Below are positions 16,002 to 24,771 of a stretch of 64,000 bases of DNA, piece by piece. The stretch's first letter is position 1, and each line of letters starts with the position of its first letter. Both the position numbers and the translations under genes were made by a program. The DNA is taken from contig NZ_CP044522.1 in assembly GCF_016495405.1 (NCBI RefSeq), forward strand, positions 558,001-622,000. The letters run 5' to 3'. The notes under the pieces were generated by a model that did not search any database, had not been told where the DNA came from, and worked only from the letters and a program-made list of their open reading frames with translations. The stretch comes from Cobetia sp. cqz5-12. GTDB lineage: Bacteria > Pseudomonadota > Gammaproteobacteria > Pseudomonadales > Halomonadaceae.

Positions 16002-17477
16002 ATGACCGTTCGTACGCGCATCGCACCGTCGCCGACTGGTGATCCCCACGTCGGCACCGCCTACATCGCCCTGTTCAACCAGTGCTTCGCTCGTCAGCAC
16101 GGTGGCGAGTTCATTCTGCGCATCGAGGATACCGATCAGACGCGTTCCACCGGCGAATCCGAGCAGATGATCCTCGACTCGCTGCGCTGGCTGGGCATCG
16201 AATGGGCCGAAGGCCCGGATGTCGGCGGTCCGCACGGCCCGTACCGTCAGAGTGAGCGTGGCGACATCTACGCCAGGCACTGCCAGCAGCTGATCGACGC
16301 CGGCCATGCCTTCAAGTGCTATCGCACCAGTGAAGAGCTGGACGAGCTGCGCGAGTCGCGCAAGGCCGAAGGTCTGCACATGGCGCTCAAGCCGTCCGAT
16401 CTCGCGCTGCCGGCTGAAGAAGTGGCACGTCGTGAAGCGGCGGGCGCACCCTTCGTCATCCGCATGAACGTGCCGGAAAGCGGCACCTGTGTGGTCAAGG
16501 ACATGCTGCGCGGCGAGATCGAGGTCGAGTGGGCCCAGGTCGATGCGCAGATCCTGCTCAAGTCCGATGGCATGCCGACCTACCACCTGGCCAACGTGGT
16601 GGATGATCACCTGATGGAGATCACCCATGTGATGCGTGGCGAGGAGTGGATCAACTCGGCGCCCAAGCATCAGCTGCTGTATGAGTACTTCGGCTGGCAG
16701 ATGCCGGAACTGTGCCACATGCCGCTGCTGCGCAACCCGGACAAGACCAAGCTGTCCAAGCGCAAGAACCCGACGTCGATCCTCTACTACCGTCGCATGG
16801 GTTACCTGCCGGCGGCGGTGATCAACTATCTCGGTCGTCTGGGCTGGTCCATGCCGGACGAGCGCGAGAAGTTCACCCTGAGCGAGATGCAGGAGCACTT
16901 CGATATCCAGCGTGTCTCGCTGGGTGGTCCGGTATTCGATGTCGAGAAGCTCAGCTGGCTGAACGGTCTCTACATCCGTGATCTGTCCGAGGACGAGCTG
17001 CTGAGCGAGCTGCGTCAGTGGGCCTTCAACGAGTCCTACGTCAAGCAGATCCTGCCGGAAGTGAAGCCGCGCATCGAGACGCTGTCCGAGGCGATTCCGC
17101 TGGCCGGCCACTTCTTCTCCGGTCTGCCGGCCATCACGCCGGACGACTTCGCCAAGGCGAAGCTGGAAGGCGAAGACCTGGTGCGTCAGATGCAGTTCCT
17201 GACCTGGAAGCTTGAAGCCGTGAGCCGCTGGGACAAGGAGCACCTGCTGGCGGAAGTGAAGCTGCTCTCCGAGCACTTCGGGCTCAAGATGAAGGACTTC
17301 CTGGCACCGGTATTCGTGGCGGTGACCGGCTCGGCGACCTCCACCTCGGTGATGGACGCGATGGTCATTCTGGGCTCCGACATGACGCGCGCGCGTCTGC
17401 GTCACGCCGTGGCCGTGCTGGGTGGCGTCTCCAAGAAGGCCGCCAAGCGCTTCGAGAAGGAATATCGCGACCTGTAA
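16002..17477 (+). CDS. gltX: Glutamate--tRNA ligase
   Basis: This class I aminoacyl-tRNA synthetase of 491 aa charges tRNA-Glu. The HIGH-type motif is HVGT (residues 16-19 in [20 protein letters not shown]) and the KMSKS-type motif is KLSKR (250-254). The discriminating [15 protein letters not shown] segment is present. I take the ATG at 16002, where homology begins; the open frame continues upstream to 15462 without recognisable sequence. A tRNA-Glu gene lies only about 290 bp downstream. The last codons and the stop are partly duplicated just after the gene. Confidence 0.96.
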   Translation: MTVRTRIAPSPTGDPHVGTAYIALFNQCFARQHGGEFILRIEDTDQTRSTGESEQMILDSLRWLGIEWAEGPDVGGPHGPYRQSERGDIYARHCQQLIDAGHAFKCYRTSEELDELRESRKAEGLHMALKPSDLALPAEEVARREAAGAPFVIRMNVPESGTCVVKDMLRGEIEVEWAQVDAQILLKSDGMPTYHLANVVDDHLMEITHVMRGEEWINSAPKHQLLYEYFGWQMPELCHMPLLRNPDKTKLSKRKNPTSILYYRRMGYLPAAVINYLGRLGWSMPDEREKFTLSEMQEHFDIQRVSLGGPVFDVEKLSWLNGLYIRDLSEDELLSELRQWAFNESYVKQILPEVKPRIETLSEAIPLAGHFFSGLPAITPDDFAKAKLEGEDLVRQMQFLTWKLEAVSRWDKEHLLAEVKLLSEHFGLKMKDFLAPVFVAVTGSATSTSVMDAMVILGSDMTRARLRHAVAVLGGVSKKAAKRFEKEYRDL

Positions 17478-17495
17478 GAATATCGCGACCTTTAT
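17460..17495. repeat. 18-bp tandem duplication of the gltX 3' end
   Basis: GAATATCGCGACCTGTAA at 17460-17477, which contains the gltX stop, is followed directly by GAATATCGCGACCTTTAT at 17478-17495. The two share 16 of 18 positions. Loss of the first stop would extend GltX by repeating EYRDL. Confidence 0.8.
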
Positions 17496-17517
17496 GGGTA
17501 TCTGCGATGTGCAGATG

Positions 17518-17552
17518 ATGGCCCCCGTGACGTATGTCGTCATGGGGGCCAT
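17518..17552. terminator. Strong hairpin after gltX
   Basis: ATGGCCCCCGTGACG pairs with CGTCATGGGGGCCAT (one G-T pair) around a 5-nt loop, 40 nt past the stop. No T-run follows, so it could be a Rho-linked end or RNA-stabilising structure rather than a clean intrinsic terminator. Confidence 0.55.
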
Positions 17553-17625
17553 GTCTTGCAGCAGGGCGCTGAACAGCGCTTTCAGTGCTGATCAGCAGCA
17601 CGATGAGAATTGTGTGAAAAAGAAG

Positions 17626-17654
17626 TTGACGACCCCGAGGGTTATCAGTAAGAT
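17626..17654 (+). promoter_or_regulatory. Promoter of the tRNA-Ala/tRNA-Glu unit
   Basis: TTGACG (17626-17631), a 17-bp spacer and TAAGAT (17649-17654) are followed by a GC-rich discriminator ACGCCTCG, as expected for stringently controlled tRNA promoters. The first tRNA begins about 20 bp further on. Confidence 0.75.
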
Positions 17655-17674
17655 ACGCCTCGTTCTTGAGAGAC

Positions 17675-17750
17675 GGGGCCTTAGCTCAGCTGGGAGAGCG
17701 CAACACTGGCAGTGTTGAGGTCAGCGGTTCGATCCCGCTAGGCTCCACCA
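17675..17750 (+). tRNA. tRNA-Ala (anticodon GGC)
   Basis: This 76-nt cloverleaf starts GGGGCCU and ends ACCA encoded in the DNA. The anticodon arm CAACA-CUGGCAG-UGUUG presents GGC. The acceptor stem keeps the G3-U70 pair that identifies alanine tRNA. The T arm is GCGGTTCGATCCCGC. It is co-transcribed with tRNA-Glu. Confidence 0.96.
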
Positions 17751-17768
17751 AGTTTCTCAAGCGACTGC

Positions 17769-17844
17769 GTCCCATTCGTCTAGTGGTCCAGGACACCGCC
17801 CTTTCACGGCGGTAACAGGGGTTCGAACCCCCTATGGGACGCCA
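17769..17844 (+). tRNA. tRNA-Glu (anticodon TTC)
   Basis: This 76-nt cloverleaf runs from GTCCCAT to a DNA-encoded GCCA. The anticodon arm CCGCC-CTTTCAC-GGCGG presents TTC, and the T arm is AGGGGTTCGAACCCCCT. It lies 18 bp after tRNA-Ala. Confidence 0.96.
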
Positions 17845-17895
17845 CTCTTCAGACATCTCGAGTCACCTTTCAGGTCTCGTGAAGTCAACAAAAAA

Positions 17896-17923
17896 GCACA
17901 CCTTGCGGGGTGTGTTTTTTTTG
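17896..17923 (+). terminator. Intrinsic terminator of the tRNA unit
   Basis: CACACC-TTGC-GGGGTGTG is followed by eight T. A run of A precedes it, so it may also work weakly in reverse. Confidence 0.9.
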
Positions 17924-17937
17924 TCCCTGATTCTGGC

Positions 17938-18226
17938 TTATGCACAGCCTGTGTGTCGGCAGAAAAGCATGTTATCCCCAAGTCGCCCTTGACAGACCCC
18001 GTGTCTTGTCCACTGTTCGCGCGCTGTCACATCTCCCCCTGCATCTCATCCCAAAGTGCGGCCCCTGCGGCTGGCGCTTACGTCGTGTTACCAAAAATTT
18101 CTTTTATATCAATGGTTTATACGCTGGTTAAATTTTGTGCAATCTGTTGGTAAGCCCGCTGTCATGCTGGTTCGCCACGCTTGTCTAGGGGTTATCAACG
18201 AGGTTATCCACAGATAGTGTGGAAAA
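17938..18226. other. AT-rich island with a cluster of DnaA-box-like 9-mers
   Basis: This gene-free stretch contains a consensus DnaA box TTATCCACA (18204-18212). Facing it 5 bp away is TGTGGAAAA (18218-18226, one mismatch on the other strand). TTATCAACG lies at 18192-18200, TTATCCCCA at 17972-17980 and TTATGCACA at 17938-17946. An AT-rich segment lies at about 18085-18150. No protein gene is seen between the tRNA terminator and the terminator at 18272. Confidence 0.45.
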
Positions 18227-18271
18227 ACCTGCCGAGCGCCGCTGCTGTGTGGGATGTTGCGCTGCGGCAAG

Positions 18272-18320
18272 AAAAAACGCCTCATTCCCGCGTCCATAGG
18301 GCGTTGGAATGAGGCGTTTT
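18272..18320 (-). terminator. Intrinsic terminator of the 3-HIBADH-family gene
   Basis: AACGCCTCATTCC and GGAATGAGGCGTT pair around a loop of about 16 nt. On the minus strand six T follow, and on the plus strand four T, so it may be bidirectional. Confidence 0.8.
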
Positions 18321-18374
18321 CAGTGCGAGGCCGTGTGATGCGATTCAGCTCGCTCGCATGTGTTCAGTCCCGCT

Positions 18375-19262
18375 TCATCTGGAGAGGCGCTTGAGCAGCG
18401 AGGAGGTGTCCCAGCGATTGCCGCCCATGGCCTGCACGTCGGCATAGAACTGATCGACCAGCGCCGTCACCGGCAGGCTGGCATCGATGCGGCGTGCTTC
18501 CGCCAGACAGATGTCGAGGTCCTTGCGCATCCAGTCGACGGCAAAGCCGTGATCGTACTCGTCCTTGATCATCGTGGCGTGCCGGTTCTCCATCTGCCAG
18601 GAGCCGGCGGCACCCTTGGAGATCACCTCGATCACCGCCTCGCGATCCAGTCCTGCCTGCTCGGCGAAGTGCAGGCCCTCGGAAAGCGCCTGCACCAGCC
18701 CGGCAATGCAGATCTGGTTGACCATCTTGGTGGTCTGGCCGGCACCGGTCTCGCCGATGCGCTTCACCGTGCGACCGTAGTGCGTCAGTACCGGCGCGGC
18801 ACGCGCGTAATCCGCCTCGCTGCCGCCACACATGATGGTCAGCACGCCATTCACGGCGCCTTGCTGGCCGCCGGACACCGGTGCGTCGACGAAGCCGATG
18901 CCGGCCTCGCCCGCGGCGGCGGCCAGCTCGCGGGCCAGGTCGGCGCTGGCGGTGGTGTGGTCCACCAGCAGGCTGCCGCTCGCCATGCCGGCCAGCACGC
19001 CGTCGTCGCCGTAGGTGACGCTGCGCACGTCATCATCATTGCCCACGCACATCAGCACGATATCGGCGCCTTCGGCGGCTTCTCGCGGGGTGGCGTGATG
19101 GCTGCCGCCATACTCCTCGCTCCACTGCTCGGCGCGTGCACCTGTGCGGTTGTAGACCCGCACCTGAAGGCCGGCGCGTTTCAGATGGCCGGCCATGGGG
19201 TGACCCATGACACCGAGTCCGATGAAGGCGGCGGTACGTGGCGTTGCGTGTGTGTCTGACAT
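18375..19262 (-). CDS. 3-hydroxyisobutyrate dehydrogenase family NAD(P)-dependent oxidoreductase
   Basis: This 295-aa beta-hydroxyacid dehydrogenase has an N-terminal Rossmann domain with FIGLGVMGHPMAGHL (GxGxxG) at residues 13-27. The substrate-binding DAPVSGGQQGA signature is near 125-135 and the catalytic lysine is in GAGQTTKMVNQ. The all-helical C-terminal domain is complete. Relatives act on 3-hydroxyisobutyrate, tartronate semialdehyde or similar acids; no valine- or glyoxylate-pathway gene is adjacent to decide. AGGAG is about 9 nt before the ATG. It ends in the terminator at 18272-18320. Confidence 0.88.
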   Translation of the reverse strand: MSDTHATPRTAAFIGLGVMGHPMAGHLKRAGLQVRVYNRTGARAEQWSEEYGGSHHATPREAAEGADIVLMCVGNDDDVRSVTYGDDGVLAGMASGSLLVDHTTASADLARELAAAAGEAGIGFVDAPVSGGQQGAVNGVLTIMCGGSEADYARAAPVLTHYGRTVKRIGETGAGQTTKMVNQICIAGLVQALSEGLHFAEQAGLDREAVIEVISKGAAGSWQMENRHATMIKDEYDHGFAVDWMRKDLDICLAEARRIDASLPVTALVDQFYADVQAMGGNRWDTSSLLKRLSR

Positions 19263-19452
19263 GCTAGGGGCTCCTGGTCATCTGTCAGCGAAAGGCGGTC
19301 TTGCTGGGCATGACGGCGGTGTCGGTACCGCGTGACATTACGCTAACACGTCTGGCGTGGTACGAGGGGCTGTATATGACGGATGGCTTGTGCAGGAGTG
19401 GTGGCAGGGGTGTGAGGCGGGCGAGAAGAGGTGGGGACGGCGGTCAGCAACG

Positions 19453-19480
19453 AAAAAAACCGCCTCCTGAGAGGCGGTTT
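19453..19480 (-). terminator. Intrinsic terminator of gltA
   Basis: AAACCGCCTC-CTGA-GAGGCGGTTT lies 28 bp after the gltA stop and is followed on the minus strand by a run of T. Confidence 0.9.
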
Positions 19481-19507
19481 CGGTCGGCTGCCGGGGTGCG
19501 ACGTGGC

Positions 19508-20794
<1,287 letters not shown>

Positions 20795-20863
20795 GCCGAC
20801 CTCCTCATTATTCGCGTAACTCTTTGACTTGCTTGCCATGCCGGGCTTGCATCAATCCCGCCC

Positions 20864-20891
20864 ACTATAGAAGCCCGCGAAGGATTGTCAA
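20864..20891 (-). promoter_or_regulatory. gltA promoter
   Basis: On the minus strand a perfect -35 TTGACA (20891-20886), a 16-bp spacer and -10 TATAGT (20869-20864) lie about 70 bp before the gltA ATG. Confidence 0.8.
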
Positions 20892-21030
20892 TTCGCCACA
20901 CGGCGTAGAGACGCACGCCATGCTGCTGTGCGTCAGTTCTCCGACGTTTGTGTATCCCGTGGCGTCAGGTCGCGTCCTGTTCACTGCATTTTGTGCAATC
21001 CGTGGTTGCGGCCCTGCGACGTCATGCCAT

Positions 21031-21059
21031 TTGTCATGCCAATGGCCAACCCCTATAAT
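21031..21059 (+). promoter_or_regulatory. sdhCDAB promoter
   Basis: TTGTCA (21031-21036), a 17-bp spacer and perfect TATAAT (21054-21059) give a start near 21066 and a leader of about 120 nt before the sdhC GTG. The leader contains TGGCGGGAA (21075-21083), complementary to the 5' block of small-RNA copy 2. Confidence 0.75.
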
Positions 21060-21185
21060 CCTCCGTCGCGCGACTGGCGGGAAATTCGGCTCGGTACCGT
21101 GGATGGCCTGCGCCCGAGACCCTTCCTCAAACCACCGCCCCTGCGGGCTTGCGTCCGTGTTGGGCCAAGAGAGTGTGTAAGAGCC

Positions 21186-21563
21186 GTGAATAGCAAACGA
21201 CCCGTAAATCTCGATCTGACGACGATAAAATTCCCTCTCCCTGCGCTGACTTCAATCACCCACCGTATTACCGGCGTGATTCTGTTCGTGGGCCTGGTAT
21301 TTGCGCTGTGGGCACTCGATGCCTCGCTGTCCTCCCCGGAAGGGTTCGAGGCGGTGCGTGATACCCTGGCGACCAACTTCCTGGCCAAGATCGTGGCCTG
21401 GGGCCTGCTGTCTGCCCTCGGTTTCCACTTCGTGGCTGGTATCAAGCACCTGCTGATGGACATGGATATTGGTGTCGAACTGGAAAGTGCTAATCGCAAG
21501 GCGCAGGTCACTGTCGTGATCAGTGCTGTTCTCGTGGTCCTGGCGGGAGTCTGGGTATGGTAA
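21186..21563 (+). CDS. sdhC: Succinate dehydrogenase cytochrome b556 subunit
   Basis: This is a membrane anchor of complex II, 125 aa with three transmembrane helices. SITHRITG (His26, Arg27) is the quinone-site motif. HFVAGIKHLLMD contains His81, equivalent to the E. coli heme ligand His84. I place the start at the GTG at 21186, because homologs begin MNSKRPVNLDL; the frame upstream is open but unrelated. It overlaps sdhD by 7 nt, so translation is coupled. First gene of sdhCDAB. Confidence 0.95.
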   Translation: MNSKRPVNLDLTTIKFPLPALTSITHRITGVILFVGLVFALWALDASLSSPEGFEAVRDTLATNFLAKIVAWGLLSALGFHFVAGIKHLLMDMDIGVELESANRKAQVTVVISAVLVVLAGVWVW

Positions 21564-21904
21564 ACAACATCACCAATTTCAGCCGCAGCGGTCTGTCCGA
21601 CTGGGTGCTGCAGCGTGTTTCTGCCGTGATTCTGGCAGTCTATTCCGTGTTCATGGTCGGCTACCTGCTGCTCCATCCGAACCTCGACTACACCACCTGG
21701 AGTGGTCTGTTCGAGAACACGGCAATGCGCATCTTCTCTCTGATGGCATTCATCTCGATTGCCGCACACGCCTGGATCGGTCTGTGGACCGTGGCGACCG
21801 ATTACATGAAGCCGACCGCACTGCGCTTCGGTTTCCAGGTCTTCGTCATCCTTGCGTTGTTCATCTTCTTGGTCTGGGGCGTTCAAGTCCTGTGGGGAGC
21901 CTGA
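21557..21904 (+). CDS. sdhD: Succinate dehydrogenase membrane anchor subunit
   Basis: This is the second membrane anchor of complex II, 115 aa and three helices. HAWIGLWTVATDYMK contains His71 and the Asp82-Tyr83 pair that line the ubiquinone site in E. coli, with the same numbering. It starts inside the end of sdhC (7-nt overlap) and its stop is 3 nt before the sdhA ATG, so the three are tightly coupled. Confidence 0.95.
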   Translation: MVNNITNFSRSGLSDWVLQRVSAVILAVYSVFMVGYLLLHPNLDYTTWSGLFENTAMRIFSLMAFISIAAHAWIGLWTVATDYMKPTALRFGFQVFVILALFIFLVWGVQVLWGA

Positions 21905-21907
21905 TAC

Positions 21908-23680
21908 ATGTCCACCATGCGTAGCCTGACATTCGACGCGATCATCATCGGCGGCGGCGGCGCTGGCCTGCGTGCCGGTCTCGAACTGTCCCAGTCCGGC
22001 AAGAAGACCGCCGTGCTGTCCAAGGTCTTCCCGACCCGCTCGCATACTGTCTCTGCCCAGGGCGGTATCACCTGTGCCATCGCTTCTGCTGATCCGAATG
22101 ATGATTGGCGCTGGCACATGTATGACACCGTCAAGGGTGGCGATTACATCGCTGATCAGGACGCTGCGGAATATATGTGTACCGAAGGCCCGAAAGCGGT
22201 CTTCGAGCTTGAGCACATGGGTCTGCCGTTCTCCCGTTTCGACAACGGCCGCATCTATCAGCGTCCGTTCGGTGGCCAGTCCAAGGACTTCGGCAAGGGC
22301 GGCCAGGCGGCACGTACCTGCGCCGCGGCTGACCGTACCGGCCACGCCCTGCTGCACACCCTCTATCAGGCCAACCTGAAGAATGGCACCGTCTTCCTCG
22401 ACGAGTGGTATGCCATCGATCTGGTCAAGAATGCCAACGGCGATATCGTCGGCGTGATTGCCCTGTGCATCGAGACCGGCGAGACCGTGGTCGTGAAGTC
22501 CAAGGCTACCGTTCTGGCCACTGGCGGTGCGGGCCGTATCTACGCCTCCACCACCAATGCCCTGATCAACACCGGCGACGGTATCGGCATGGCACTGCGT
22601 GCCGGTCTGCCGGTCCAGGACATGGAAATGTGGCAGTTCCACCCGACCGGGATTCACGGTGCGGGCGTTCTGGTCACCGAGGGTTGCCGCGGTGAAGGCG
22701 GCTACCTGGTCAACAAGGACGGCGAGCGCTTCATGGAGCGTTATGCGCCGAACGCCAAGGACCTCGCGGGCCGTGACGTCGTCGCGCGCTCCATGGTCAT
22801 GGAGATCCTGGAAGGCCGTGGCTGTGGCGAGAATGGCGACCACGTCTTCCTGAAGCTGGATCACCTGGGCGAGGAAGTGCTCAACAAGCGCCTGCCGGGT
22901 ATCTCCGAGCTGTCCAAGACCTTCGCGCACGTCGACCCGACCAACGCGCCGATCCCGGTCGTGCCGACCTGCCACTACATGATGGGCGGCATCGCCACCA
23001 ACGTGCACGGTCAGGCCATCGCACAGAACGAAGACGGCAGCGACCGCATCGTCAACGGCCTCTATGCCGTGGGTGAAGTGGCCTGTGTGTCCGTTCACGG
23101 TGCCAACCGTCTGGGCGGCAACTCGCTGCTGGATCTGGTCGTCTTCGGTCGCGCCGCGGGCAAGTACATCGAAAGCGCGCTCAACGAAGGTGTCGAGTAC
23201 CTCGAGCCGACCCAGAGCGACATCGATGCTGCCCTGGTGCGCCTGAACCGTTGGAACGAGTCCGAGAGCGGCGAGTCCGTGCCGGAACTCAAGCGCGAAC
23301 TGCAGCAGATCATGCAGAACTCCTTCGGTGTCTTCCGTCAGGAAGACAAGATGGAAGAGGGCGTCAAGCAGCTGTCCGAGCTGCGCGAGCGTATCGCCAA
23401 GGCGGGTCTGTCCGATAAGTCGCAGGTCTTCAATACCGCGCGTATCGAAGCCCTCGAGCTGGACAACCTGATGGAAGTGGCGGAAGCCACTGCCATTGCG
23501 GCCCTGACCCGCAAGGAAAGCCGTGGTGCTCACTCCCGTTACGACTTCCCGGATCGTGATGACGAGAACTGGCTCAAGCATTCTCTGTTCTTCCCGAACG
23601 AGAAGCGTGTCGGCAAGCGTGACGTGAACTTCGCGCCGAAGACCGTCGAGCGTTTCGAGCCGAAGATTCGTACCTACTGA
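21908..23680 (+). CDS. sdhA: Succinate dehydrogenase flavoprotein subunit
   Basis: This catalytic subunit oxidises succinate to fumarate with covalently bound FAD. The 590-aa protein has the dinucleotide fold [17 protein letters not shown] at residues 12-28, the FAD-linking His46 in [14 protein letters not shown], the active-site HPTGIHGAG segment and [21 protein letters not shown]. Length and domain order are standard. GGAGCC lies before the ATG. Unlike in many relatives, 159 bp separate it from sdhB, including a 9-bp hairpin. Confidence 0.97.
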   Translation: MSTMRSLTFDAIIIGGGGAGLRAGLELSQSGKKTAVLSKVFPTRSHTVSAQGGITCAIASADPNDDWRWHMYDTVKGGDYIADQDAAEYMCTEGPKAVFELEHMGLPFSRFDNGRIYQRPFGGQSKDFGKGGQAARTCAAADRTGHALLHTLYQANLKNGTVFLDEWYAIDLVKNANGDIVGVIALCIETGETVVVKSKATVLATGGAGRIYASTTNALINTGDGIGMALRAGLPVQDMEMWQFHPTGIHGAGVLVTEGCRGEGGYLVNKDGERFMERYAPNAKDLAGRDVVARSMVMEILEGRGCGENGDHVFLKLDHLGEEVLNKRLPGISELSKTFAHVDPTNAPIPVVPTCHYMMGGIATNVHGQAIAQNEDGSDRIVNGLYAVGEVACVSVHGANRLGGNSLLDLVVFGRAAGKYIESALNEGVEYLEPTQSDIDAALVRLNRWNESESGESVPELKRELQQIMQNSFGVFRQEDKMEEGVKQLSELRERIAKAGLSDKSQVFNTARIEALELDNLMEVAEATAIAALTRKESRGAHSRYDFPDRDDENWLKHSLFFPNEKRVGKRDVNFAPKTVERFEPKIRTY

Positions 23681-23711
23681 GTCTGAACCGAAGGCGCACG
23701 TGCCGACCCGT

Positions 23712-23813
23712 TCGGGACGCCGCGTCTTCCTTCAGACCAAGTTCGCACTCGCTCGAGTTCACGCTCGCTTGAGTTCGCCGTGATCGAGGTGCATGCAGGT
23801 CACCGCATGCACC
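23712..23813 (+). other. Structured sdhA-sdhB spacer
   Basis: The spacer carries 16-bp near-repeats (GTTCGCACTCGCTCGA and GTTCACGCTCGCTTGA, about 23741-23772). It also carries a perfect 9-bp hairpin, GGTGCATGC/GCATGCACC, at 23788-23813, ending 14 nt before the sdhB ribosome-binding site. No T-run follows, so it is more likely a processing or stability element than a terminator. Confidence 0.5.
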
Positions 23814-23839
23814 TGACCCGTTTGCCCGGAGGGGAAACC

Positions 23840-24544
23840 ATGCTTCAGGTATCCATATACCGCTACAACCCTGAAACCGATACTGCGCCGTACATGCAGG
23901 AGTTTCAGGTCGACACCCAGGGTCGTGACCTGATGGTGTTGAACGTGATGGAAATGCTCAAGGAACAGGACAGCTCGCTGGCCTATCGTCGCAGCTGCCG
24001 TGAAGGCGTCTGTGGTTCGGACGGCATGAACATGAACGGCAAGAACGGCCTGACCTGTGTCACCGCTCTGTCCGAAGTCGTCAAGGACAACAAGCTGGTG
24101 CTGCGTCCGCTGCCGGGTCTGCCGGTCGTGCGTGACCTGGTCGTCGACATGAGCATCTTCTACAAGCAGTACGAGCGCATCCAGCCGTACCTGCTCAATG
24201 ACACGCCGGCACCGGCCATCGAGCGTCTGCAGTCGCCGGAAGACCGTGACAAGCTCGACGGTCTCTACGAGTGCATCCTGTGCGCCTGCTGCTCGACTGC
24301 CTGCCCGTCCTTCTGGTGGAACCCGGACAAGTTCGTCGGTCCGAGCGGTCTGCTGCAGGCCTATCGCTTCCTGGCGGACTCGCGTGACACCGCCACCAAG
24401 GAGCGTCTGAGCGAGCTGGATGACCCGTTTGCCGTATTCCGTTGTCGCGGAATCATGAATTGTGTCGCGGTTTGCCCCAAGGGTCTGAACCCGACACGTG
24501 CCATCGGCAAGATTCGTGAGCTTTTGCTGGCAAACGCCACTTAA
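23840..24544 (+). CDS. sdhB: Succinate dehydrogenase iron-sulfur subunit
   Basis: This subunit carries electrons from SdhA to quinone. Of its 234 aa, Cys53, Cys58 and Cys73 (with Asp61) bind the [2Fe-2S] cluster. Cys145, Cys148, Cys151 and Cys212 bind [4Fe-4S], and Cys155, Cys202 and Cys208 bind [3Fe-4S], by alignment with E. coli. The ATG at 23840 follows GGAGGGG by 5 nt; an earlier in-frame start at 23780 would run through the hairpin. The ribosome-binding site GGAGGGGAA is complementary, with one mismatch, to the 5' block of small-RNA copy 1. Confidence 0.96.
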   Translation: MLQVSIYRYNPETDTAPYMQEFQVDTQGRDLMVLNVMEMLKEQDSSLAYRRSCREGVCGSDGMNMNGKNGLTCVTALSEVVKDNKLVLRPLPGLPVVRDLVVDMSIFYKQYERIQPYLLNDTPAPAIERLQSPEDRDKLDGLYECILCACCSTACPSFWWNPDKFVGPSGLLQAYRFLADSRDTATKERLSELDDPFAVFRCRGIMNCVAVCPKGLNPTRAIGKIRELLLANAT

Positions 24545-24577
24545 AAGCCGCGCCTTAGCTTGCTATGATGCACGTCA

Positions 24578-24608
24578 GCTGCGGCAGGGTGTCACACCTT
24601 GCCGCAGC
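24578..24608 (+). other. Long hairpin between sdhB and sucA
   Basis: GCTGCGGCAGGGTGT pairs with ACACCTTGCCGCAGC (15 bp, one G-T) around a single base, so the innermost pairs must open. It is followed 14 bp later by the terminator at 24622 and probably protects the sdh mRNA 3' end. Confidence 0.6.
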
Positions 24609-24621
24609 GCACAGCTTGCTG

Positions 24622-24648
24622 AAGCCGGTGCCTTGTGCACCGGCTTTT
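24622..24648 (+). terminator. Intrinsic terminator after sdhB
   Basis: AAGCCGGTGC-CTTGT-GCACCGGCTTTT is an inverted repeat followed by four T. It suggests that sdhCDAB and sucAB are at least partly separate transcripts. A possible -10 CATAAT for sucA lies at 24703-24708 without a good -35. Confidence 0.75.
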
Positions 24649-24771
24649 GACGATAAAAGAAGACTCAGATGGTGAAGGCCTCCATGGTTTCGCCATACAG
24701 GGCATAATCGAGTGACGCCGACAGCGCTTGTCAGGCGCCTACCCCACCCCATCAGTCAGGGTGACCGAGAG

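Noticed and set aside
17938..18226. Chromosomal replication origin
   Set aside because: DnaA-box-like sites are present, but there is no dnaA, dnaN, rpmH, gidA or parAB context and no repeated AT-rich 13-mers. It is kept only as a possible DnaA-binding locus.
21053..23581. 842-codon open frame antisense to sdhC/sdhD/sdhA
   Set aside because: It is a shadow of the high-GC sdh genes: no recognisable domains and no ribosome-binding site, while the plus-strand frame encodes unmistakable SdhC, SdhD and SdhA.
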